Position numbers and translations under genes: made by a program
Notes under the pieces: generated by a model
Databases searched by the model: none
Told to the model about the DNA's origin: nothing
What the model saw: only the letters and a program-made list of their open reading frames with translations
Source of the DNA: an uncultured Propionibacteriaceae bacterium
GTDB taxonomy: Bacteria; Actinomycetota; Actinomycetes; Propionibacteriales; Propionibacteriaceae
Assembly (NCBI GenBank): GCA_937859105.1
Contig: CALMAD010000236.1
Coordinates: 1-8,700 of the forward strand
Length of the DNA: 8,700 nt
Direction of reading: 5' to 3'
Shown here: piece after piece, positions 1 to 5,035 of the stretch
Layout: each line of letters begins with the position of its first letter
Position numbering within the stretch: position 1 is the first letter of the stretch

Positions 1-572
1 CCGGCGGCGAGGTCCAGGGTCACGGGGGCGAGACGGCCGCTCACCCCCGCGCCGCGCAGGCGCAGGGCGGCACCGGCGGCATCCGGATCACCCGCCACGT
101 CGAGGCCGCGGAAGGCCAGCTCACGCGGGGGCCTGCGGACCTGCGTCCCCTCAAGCGCGTCGAACCGCCGCCGCGCACCCGCTTCCGGCGAGTCGATCGA
201 CTCGACGATGACGCTGGGTTCGCTCACCTGACTAGCCCACTGGCCGCCGACGTTGTTCACCCGAACGCTGGAGCGCGGCGTGATGCCGAGACCGTAGAGC
301 GGGGCATCCGACCCCGAGAAGTGGTAGGAGGGCAGCCCGTTGTTCGCGAGGGCCGCCAGCAGATGCACGGTCGGGACCGCGCTGTTCGAATTATTGGTGA
401 GGATGCGCCGCGGTGCAGCCTCCAGCGGCTCGTTGAGAACCGCCTCGGTGCGCACCCGGTAGATCTCGTGGCCGGCCCCGAACAGACCAATCGCACCGGC
501 AGTGAGCAGCAACCCGAGCAGCAGGACGGGCCACCGCCTCGCACAAGCCTGCAGCGTTTGTCGCATTGTCAC
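1..572 (-). CDS. Single-pass membrane protein with Wzz-like region (3' end cut by window)
   Basis: The reading frame stays open from 572 down to the window edge, giving about 190 residues with the C-terminus missing. A GTG at 572-570 is the preferred start because GAGGAG lies 8 bases upstream; the ATG at 566-564, two codons later, is 14 bases from that site. Residues about 15-33 form one hydrophobic membrane segment after a basic N-terminus (ARRWPVLLLGLLL), so the rest should lie outside the membrane. Its layout resembles the Wzz-like neighbour at 701-1378: one early membrane helix, then Y-R-x-x-T/S-x-x-V-L (YRVRTEAVL against YRAQSTTVL), and later PSVIVESIDSPEAGARR against PLIVVESVAGSAEDAQR. 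I infer a divergent Wzz-type or polysaccharide co-polymerase-like protein, transcribed away from that neighbour. The part downstream of about residue 130 has no motif I recognise. Protein existence is well supported; function is moderate to low. Confidence 0.72.
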   Translation of the reverse strand, partial: MTMRQTLQACARRWPVLLLGLLLTAGAIGLFGAGHEIYRVRTEAVLNEPLEAAPRRILTNNSNSAVPTVHLLAALANNGLPSYHFSGSDAPLYGLGITPRSSVRVNNVGGQWASQVSEPSVIVESIDSPEAGARRRFDALEGTQVRRPPRELAFRGLDVAGDPDAAGAALRLRGAGVSGRLAPVTLDLAA

Positions 573-611
573 GGGTATTGCTCCTCTTTTTTCCGTAAGC
601 CGGGCGCAACT

Positions 612-640
612 TTAGCAACGACCTGGGTCCTCGATAGCAT
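612..640 (+). promoter_or_regulatory. Candidate sigma-70/SigA-type promoter for the wzz-wzy-wzx-like unit
   Basis: In the 128-bp divergent spacer (573-700) there is TTAGCA at 612-617 (4 of 6 to the -35 consensus), a 17-base spacer and TAGCAT at 635-640 (4 of 6 to the -10 consensus). Transcription would begin near 647, leaving a leader of about 54 bases before the start at 701. The gene itself has AAGGGG at 689-694, 6 bases before its ATG. I found no convincing promoter pointing the other way for the minus-strand gene, though it must have one here or share this spacer. Confidence 0.35.
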
Positions 641-648
641 GTCGGCCG

Positions 649-660
649 ACGGTTACGGTT
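649..660. repeat. Tandem hexamer ACGGTT x2 in the divergent spacer
   Basis: ACGGTT occurs twice in immediate succession (649-654 and 655-660), just after the predicted transcription start of the plus-strand unit. Short tandem direct repeats in a divergent promoter region can be regulator half-sites, but two copies of a hexamer can also arise by chance. No function is assigned. Confidence 0.3.
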
Positions 661-700
661 TTCGGACGTAGCCAAACATCGTTTCAGCAAGGGGCATTGG

Positions 701-1378
701 ATGAATCTCAGCCACGTGATGGGCGCTCTCAAGCGGCGCTGGTACCTCACGGTCGTGGCGCTGCTACTGGCGGCGGGGGTCGCTCTCCTCGTCTACACGC
801 AGGTCGGGCCGAGCTACCGGGCGCAGAGCACCACGGTGTTGATCCCGCCGCGCACGGTGATGACGGCGGCAGCCGACCAGTCCCGGCCCTCGACGCAGAA
901 CCAGCTGCTCTACCTCAACGGGCTCACCGACGCGCGCGACATCGTCGTGCGCGACCTCGCCTCCGACGGGGTGACGCGGCGGATCGCCCAGCAGGTTCCG
1001 TCGGCCACGATCACCTCGAAGTCCGACGACACGTCTCAGTCGCCTCTCATCGTCGTCGAGTCCGTCGCCGGCAGCGCGGAGGATGCCCAGCGCGGCATCC
1101 AGCTCGTCAACGCGCAGGTGCCGCAGACGCTCACCCGCATCCAGACCGAACTCGGCATCCAGCCGCAGAACCGCATCACCGCGATGCAGGTCACGGCCAC
1201 GGCCGACCCGGCCGTCGTCCAGACGAAGCAGATTCAGGCCGCCGGCCTCGCCGGCGTCGGCACGATCGCCGTGCTCCTGCTCGGGTTGGGCCTGGTGGAC
1301 GGCCTCGCGACCTCGCGCCGCACCGCCAAGCGGCAGGCGCGCACGACGGTGAGCGCCCGCGCCGCGGGGATCGAATGA
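701..1378 (+). CDS. Wzz-like chain-length determinant protein without kinase domain
   Basis: A 225-residue protein with two membrane helices (about 15-33 and 181-199) enclosing an extracytoplasmic segment of about 145 residues. This is the topology of Wzz/polysaccharide co-polymerase proteins, which set polymer length together with Wzy. The N-terminus begins with a short cytoplasmic helix (HVMGALKRRW), then YRAQSTTVLIPP directly after the first helix, a hallmark position of the Wzz N-terminal domain. The C-terminal tail (about residues 200-225) is basic and short. There is no Walker-type BY-kinase domain and no tyrosine cluster, so a kinase, if any, would be encoded elsewhere. The start at 701 is chosen because AAGGGG sits 6 bases upstream; a TTG at 697 belongs to another frame. 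The stop overlaps the next start as ATGA, implying translational coupling. The family call is good; the chain-length role is inferred from family and context. Confidence 0.85.
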   Translation: MNLSHVMGALKRRWYLTVVALLLAAGVALLVYTQVGPSYRAQSTTVLIPPRTVMTAAADQSRPSTQNQLLYLNGLTDARDIVVRDLASDGVTRRIAQQVPSATITSKSDDTSQSPLIVVESVAGSAEDAQRGIQLVNAQVPQTLTRIQTELGIQPQNRITAMQVTATADPAVVQTKQIQAAGLAGVGTIAVLLLGLGLVDGLATSRRTAKRQARTTVSARAAGIE

Positions 1379-2730
1379 CCCGCACGGACGCCGCCGTCGC
1401 GTCCACCGGCCGGGCGCGGCGTCCGGCAGGGCCGACGGGGCTCGACGGGACGACCGTGTTCACGGTCTACCTGTTCGCGCTCCTGCTGATCCCGTCCAAC
1501 CAGACCATCACCGTGATGGGCAGCCTCGGCGTGCCCGGCATGCTCATCGGCATCGCCGCGTTCGCCTGGTGGGCCTGGGAGCAGGTGAACCGGTGGGAGG
1601 CGATGCCCGGAGGCGTGTCGCCGGTGCGCCGGGCCGCGATCGTGTTCCTCGTCGTGCTGCTCATCGTCTACGCGCATTCGGCCCTCCTGCCGCTGCCCGA
1701 CGACGAACGCAGCGTCGCCGATTCGGGGCTGCTCCGCGCCATCGGCATGTGCGGCGTCATCCTCGCGCTCAACGACGGGCTGACCTCCACCGAGCGCTGG
1801 CGCGTCCTCTTGCGACGGCTCACGATCGCCGGGGCGCTCATCGGCGTCCTGGCTATCGCTCAGGCGCTCTCCCGTCAGCTCATCGTCGACGCGTTCAGCC
1901 TGCCCGGCCTCGCGCCGAACGAGACGTCGCCGGTCGACTTCCAGGTCCGTTCCGGACGCGTCCGGCCGGTCGCGACGGCGACGAACCCCATCGAGCTGGG
2001 TTCGGTCCTCGCGATGCTGCTGCCGCTGACCGTCACCTTGGCGTTCCGCGCCGAGCGGACGTCCACGCGCGTGTGGAGCTGGATCGGCGTCGGACTCATG
2101 GGGCTGGCGTCCCTGCTCTCGATCTCCCGCACCGCGCTCATCTGCGCCGCCGTCGGCATGATCCCGTTGCTGTTCAATTTCCCCGCCAGGCTGCGCCGCT
2201 TGCTGATCGCCGTGGGCGTCGTCGGTCTCCTGGCGGTCAGCTTCGCAATGCCGGGCTTGGCCGGTACGCTGCGCGGCATGTTCACCGGAGCGGCCGACGA
2301 TCCGTCGGTGGCCTCCCGCGTCAACAGTTACGCGATCGCGTCGGCGTTCTTCAGCGAGAACCCGATCCTGGGTCGCGGCTTCGGCACGTTCCTGCCGAAG
2401 TACTGGATTCTCGACAACCTGTACCTGCAGTTCACCCTCGAAACAGGTCTGCTCGGCCTCGCCGCGCTGCTGCTCCTCATCGGTGCCGCCCTCCTCTGCG
2501 CATGGAAGGCCCGCCGCCTCTTCGTCCGTAGCGTCGACCGGGATTGCGCCGCGGCGCTCCTCGGCGGCGCTGCTGCCGGCGCCGTCTCCCTCCTCTTCTT
2601 CGACGCCTTCTCTTTCCCGCAGTCAGCGGGCATCTTCTGCGTCATGGTGGGTTTATGCGGTGCTGCGTGTCGCTTAGCCCGGGCCGATGTGGCCCATGAC
2701 GCGATGGTGCTCCCCGATGTCGACCGCTGA
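1375..2730 (+). CDS. O-antigen ligase/Wzy-type polysaccharide polymerase
   Basis: A 451-residue integral membrane protein with roughly ten or more hydrophobic segments spread from residue 28 to 433. Family signs of the O-antigen ligase/Wzy_C group are a loop with R-x-x-P-V-A-T-A-T-N-P-I-E-L-G (about 195-209), the segment SENPILGRGFGTF (about 327-339) and DNLYLQFTLETGLLGL (about 347-362), the usual conserved end of the large extracytoplasmic loop. Members polymerise or ligate lipid-linked repeat units outside the membrane. Beside Wzz-like and Wzx-like genes, polymerase is more likely than ligase, but the two cannot be told apart from sequence alone. The ATG overlaps the previous stop (ATGA); the purine-rich GGGGA 5 bases upstream is a weak ribosome site, consistent with coupled translation. 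The first 22 residues are polar and basic and therefore probably cytoplasmic. The 3' end overlaps the flippase gene. Confidence 0.9.
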   Translation: MTRTDAAVASTGRARRPAGPTGLDGTTVFTVYLFALLLIPSNQTITVMGSLGVPGMLIGIAAFAWWAWEQVNRWEAMPGGVSPVRRAAIVFLVVLLIVYAHSALLPLPDDERSVADSGLLRAIGMCGVILALNDGLTSTERWRVLLRRLTIAGALIGVLAIAQALSRQLIVDAFSLPGLAPNETSPVDFQVRSGRVRPVATATNPIELGSVLAMLLPLTVTLAFRAERTSTRVWSWIGVGLMGLASLLSISRTALICAAVGMIPLLFNFPARLRRLLIAVGVVGLLAVSFAMPGLAGTLRGMFTGAADDPSVASRVNSYAIASAFFSENPILGRGFGTFLPKYWILDNLYLQFTLETGLLGLAALLLLIGAALLCAWKARRLFVRSVDRDCAAALLGGAAAGAVSLLFFDAFSFPQSAGIFCVMVGLCGAACRLARADVAHDAMVLPDVDR

Positions 2731-4195
2731 ACCCGACTCGACCGCCGACTTCTCCGGCGTCGGCCGCGGCCTTCGCTGGAGCGCCACGGGCGCGATGCTC
2801 ATCCGCATCGCCCAGTTCCTGATGGGCATCGTGGCCGCCCGCCTGATCGCGCCGAGCGAGTTCGGCGCGTTCGCCGTGGCGACGACCATCTATGGGGTCG
2901 TGGCGACGCTGTCGGACATGGGCGTCACCCAGGCGATCCTGCGCGAGGTGCATCGCACCAAGGAGATCGGGCCCACCGTCATGACGCTCAACATGGGCGC
3001 GACGCTGGTGCTCGCCGGCCTGATGGCCGGCTTCGCCCGCCCCCTGTCGGAGGCGTTCGGCACCGGCGAGGCCACCACCGCCGTCCAGGTGCTCGCCGCC
3101 ACCATGGTGCTGGGCGGCCTCGGCTCGGTGCCCGCGATGGTGCTCGCGCGCGACTACCGGCAACAGCAGCGCTTCTACTCGGACGCCTCGAACTTCGTCG
3201 TCTCCTCCGCCCTCCTGGTCATCCTGGCTCTCGCCGGCTGGGGCGTCATGGCCCTCGCCTGGTCGCGATTCATCGGGCAGGCGGTCTCGGCCGTCGTCCT
3301 GAACGCGGTGGTCGGCGAGCGCTACGGGTTCGGGTGGAACACCAAGGAGGCCGGGGCCCTGCTGCGCTTCAGCCTGCCCCTGGCCCTCGCGATGTCGGTG
3401 AACGTGCTGATCACGAACGTCGACACCTTCGCGGTCGGACGCCTCCGCGGCGCCACGGACCTCGGCTACTACAACCTCGCCTTCACGATCGCAGCGTGGC
3501 CGATCGGCATCCTCAGCCAGATCATGCTGAACATCACCACCACGACGTTCGCGCGCTCGCAGGGCGATATCACGATGCTGAGATTCCATCTGAGATCGCT
3601 CCTGACCGCGCTCTGGGCGATCGCGCTGCCCGGAGCCGCGCTCATCATCGGGCTGGCGACGCCCCTGATCACGGCCGTCTACGGCATGAACTGGGCCCCC
3701 GCCGCCGCGCCCCTCATCGTGCTCGGGTTCCTCACCGTCGTCCGGCTGGTGCAGGCCCTGCTGACCGACTTCTTCACGGCGCTCGGCATGACGCGCTGGC
3801 TCCTGCGCATCGAGATCGCGTGGTTCATCGTGCTCGTGCCCGTCATGCTGCTCTTCGTGAACCAGTGGGGCTACGTGGGGGCCGCCCTGGCGCACGTCGC
3901 CGTCGGCGCGCTCATCGTGATCCCGGCCTTCCTCGTCGTCGCGGCCCGGGGGGCCGGCGTCGGGTTGTCGTGGATCAAGCCGGAGCTGATCCGCCCGGTC
4001 ATCGGCTCGGCGCTCGCCGGGCTGGCGGCGCACTACACCGCGACCCTGATCGGCGTCCCTCTCGGTGCGCTCGCGGCCGGCGGCATCGCCGGGGTGATCG
4101 TCTACCTGGTGACCACCGGGTTGTGGCTGAAACGCCACATCCTCGAACTGCGGGATGTCTACACGGCGCACCGGCCGGCAACGACCGAGTCCTGA
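2717..4195 (+). CDS. Wzx-type flippase / polysaccharide transporter (MOP superfamily)
   Basis: A 492-residue protein with about 12 to 14 hydrophobic segments across its whole length and a family-typical size. Signs of the Polysacc_synt/MOP group are ARLIAPSEFGAFAVAT (about 41-56), DMGVTQAILRE (about 67-77), GATDLGYYNLAFTIAAWPI (about 245-263) and VYGMNWAPAAAPLIVL (about 321-336). Such proteins move undecaprenyl-linked repeat units from the inner to the outer face of the membrane. The start is uncertain: the ATG at 2717 gives the natural N-terminus MSTAEPDS and overlaps the polymerase stop by 14 bases, while in-frame ATGs at 2687 and 2696 would add 10 or 7 residues. None has a strong ribosome site. 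The long overlap suggests translation coupled to the polymerase gene. The role fits the upstream Wzz- and Wzy-like genes. The exact substrate is unknown. Confidence 0.9.
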   Translation: MSTAEPDSTADFSGVGRGLRWSATGAMLIRIAQFLMGIVAARLIAPSEFGAFAVATTIYGVVATLSDMGVTQAILREVHRTKEIGPTVMTLNMGATLVLAGLMAGFARPLSEAFGTGEATTAVQVLAATMVLGGLGSVPAMVLARDYRQQQRFYSDASNFVVSSALLVILALAGWGVMALAWSRFIGQAVSAVVLNAVVGERYGFGWNTKEAGALLRFSLPLALAMSVNVLITNVDTFAVGRLRGATDLGYYNLAFTIAAWPIGILSQIMLNITTTTFARSQGDITMLRFHLRSLLTALWAIALPGAALIIGLATPLITAVYGMNWAPAAAPLIVLGFLTVVRLVQALLTDFFTALGMTRWLLRIEIAWFIVLVPVMLLFVNQWGYVGAALAHVAVGALIVIPAFLVVAARGAGVGLSWIKPELIRPVIGSALAGLAAHYTATLIGVPLGALAAGGIAGVIVYLVTTGLWLKRHILELRDVYTAHRPATTES

Positions 4196-4198
4196 CAA

Positions 4199-4214
4199 GT
4201 GCAAACGGTTGCAC
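4199..4214. promoter_or_regulatory. LacI-family-operator-like palindrome
   Basis: GTGCAAACGGTTGCAC is an inverted repeat with 6-bp perfect arms (GTGCAA/TTGCAC) around ACGG; as 8-base half-sites, GTGCAAAC and GTGCAACC agree at 7 of 8. The central CG and the TGCAAAC-type half-site match the general operator style of LacI/GalR-family repressors. It begins 3 bases after the flippase stop and ends 7 bases before the -35 hexamer of the next promoter, so a bound protein could affect initiation. No LacI-type gene is in the window. A transcript could also fold it into a 6-bp stem with a 4-base loop, but no U-run follows, so it is not a canonical intrinsic terminator. Confidence 0.5.
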
Positions 4215-4220
4215 CCTCGC

Positions 4221-4230
4221 GTTGCGCAAC
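4221..4230. promoter_or_regulatory. Perfect 10-bp palindrome over the -35 box
   Basis: GTTGCGCAAC is fully self-complementary and covers the proposed -35 hexamer TTGCGC at 4222-4227. The nearby GGTTGC (4208-4213) and GCAACC (4226-4231) also pair with each other. A protein bound here would block the polymerase. It could instead be coincidence in GC-rich DNA, or it could be part of a larger operator together with 4199-4214. Confidence 0.3.
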
Positions 4231-4250
4231 CCGTGCCCGGCGTCAATACT
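4222..4250 (+). promoter_or_regulatory. Sigma-70/SigA-type promoter for the glycosyltransferase unit
   Basis: TTGCGC at 4222-4227 (4 of 6 to consensus), a 17-base spacer and AATACT at 4245-4250 (4 of 6) form a plausible housekeeping promoter in the only sizeable gap of the plus-strand cluster. The start of transcription would be near 4257, giving a leader of about 26 bases. This would make the three downstream genes a unit separable from the wzz-wzy-wzx-like genes. Confidence 0.5.
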
Positions 4251-4273
4251 GGGGCCTGGCGCGCACCCGGATC

Positions 4274-4279
4274 AGGAGG
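4274..4279 (+). promoter_or_regulatory. Strong Shine-Dalgarno site that fixes the start at 4283
   Basis: AGGAGG lies 3 bases before the ATG at 4283. The spacing is shorter than usual, but it is the strongest ribosome site in the window and the ATG begins the conserved domain. It argues against an upstream in-frame start at 4199, which would lie inside the operator-like palindrome and before the promoter. Confidence 0.65.
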
Positions 4280-4282
4280 ATC

Positions 4283-5014
4283 ATGATCGTCTACGGCACC
4301 TGCGTGGGGGGTACCGGCGAGAAGTACAACACGATCTCCGAACCGACCATCGAGCCCAGGCTGCGCGACGGCGACCAGGCCTGGGCGCTCCCGGGCACCG
4401 AGGGAATCTGCCGCGTCTACAACGGGTTCATCGACCGGGCTCGTTCCGCCGATGCGGAGGCCCTCGTCCTCCTGCACGACGACGTCGAGATCACGTCCCG
4501 CGACTTCCGCGCCCGCGTCCTGAAGGCCGTCCGGGAACCGGACGTCGGGATCGCCGGAACGGTCGGGGGCGCCGGGCTCTCCTCGCTGGCATGGTGGGAC
4601 GCCCGCCGCCTACGTGGGCGCGTCCAGGAATCGCGCGGATTGGTGAGTTTCAGGCCCGCCGAGGCGGACGTGGACGCCGTGGACGGAATGCTGCTCGTCC
4701 TCAGCCCGCGCGCCTTGGAAACCGTGCGCTTCGATGAAGGTTCTTTCCCAGAGTTTCATGGATACGACGTCGACGTCTGCCTGCAGGCGCGGGAGGCTGG
4801 ATTGCGCGTCGTCACCCGCCAACTCGGGGTGATTCACCACACCAAGGGAGGTTTCGGTGACCGGTCGGCGTTCGATCGAGCGGAGCGCGCATTACTTCGG
4901 AAGTGGCCCCACCGGGTGAGACCGTACACACGGACAGAAAATCTGAAAAACAAGCTCAGGGCTCGACTCGCCAGCCTCGAACGGCGCGTCCGGGCCCACG
5001 GCAATTTCGATTAG
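4283..5014 (+). CDS. StrF-like GT-A glycosyltransferase (Glyco_tranf_2_5-type)
   Basis: A 243-residue soluble protein with a GT-A fold pattern. Residues 1-8 form the first strand (MIVYGTCV), ICRVYNGFIDRA (about 42-53) matches the nucleotide-binding helix region, and LVLLHDDVEI (about 61-70) carries the DxD-like HDD motif at the metal/nucleotide-sugar site. VGIAGTVGGAGLSSLAWWD (about 88-106), DAVDGMLLVLSP (about 131-142), FHGYDVDVCLQAREAG (about 158-173) and the late HHTKGG (185-190) follow the order seen in the StrF-like glycosyltransferase family. It probably transfers a sugar from a nucleotide donor to a lipid-linked acceptor; donor and acceptor are unknown. The C-terminal about 30 residues are basic and helical, perhaps for membrane contact. 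Base composition in its last third (about 4730-4960) looks somewhat less GC-rich than its neighbours. It is first in a unit with its own promoter; the next gene starts 21 bases after its stop. Confidence 0.82.
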   Translation: MIVYGTCVGGTGEKYNTISEPTIEPRLRDGDQAWALPGTEGICRVYNGFIDRARSADAEALVLLHDDVEITSRDFRARVLKAVREPDVGIAGTVGGAGLSSLAWWDARRLRGRVQESRGLVSFRPAEADVDAVDGMLLVLSPRALETVRFDEGSFPEFHGYDVDVCLQAREAGLRVVTRQLGVIHHTKGGFGDRSAFDRAERALLRKWPHRVRPYTRTENLKNKLRARLASLERRVRAHGNFD

Positions 5015-5022
5015 CCGACGTG

Positions 5023-5028
5023 AAAGGA
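5023..5028 (+). promoter_or_regulatory. Shine-Dalgarno site that selects the GTG start at 5036
   Basis: AAAGGA is followed by 7 bases and then GTG at 5036-5038. The resulting N-terminus runs directly into the conserved first strand TTLLVASAGGHLAEL, so this non-ATG start is well supported. Confidence 0.6.
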
Positions 5029-5035
5029 AACTCCC

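Noticed and set aside
697..2730. A 677-codon open frame starting with TTG across the Wzz-like and polymerase genes
   Set aside because: The first 226 codons are an Arg-rich shadow of the Wzz-like gene; the real protein starts at the ATG at 1375.
4199..4214. Intrinsic terminator after the flippase gene
   Set aside because: The stem is only 6 bp, has mixed composition and is followed by CCCTCGCG instead of a T-run; operator use is the better reading.
4199..4282. N-terminal extension of the StrF-like protein starting at 4199
   Set aside because: It would run through the palindrome and the promoter, is Arg-rich and not family-like, and a strong AGGAGG points to 4283.
2642..4477. Long minus-strand open frame (611 codons) opposite the flippase
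   Set aside because: Composition is dominated by Arg, Gly, Asp, His and Gln with no fold-like pattern, typical of antisense frames in high-GC DNA.
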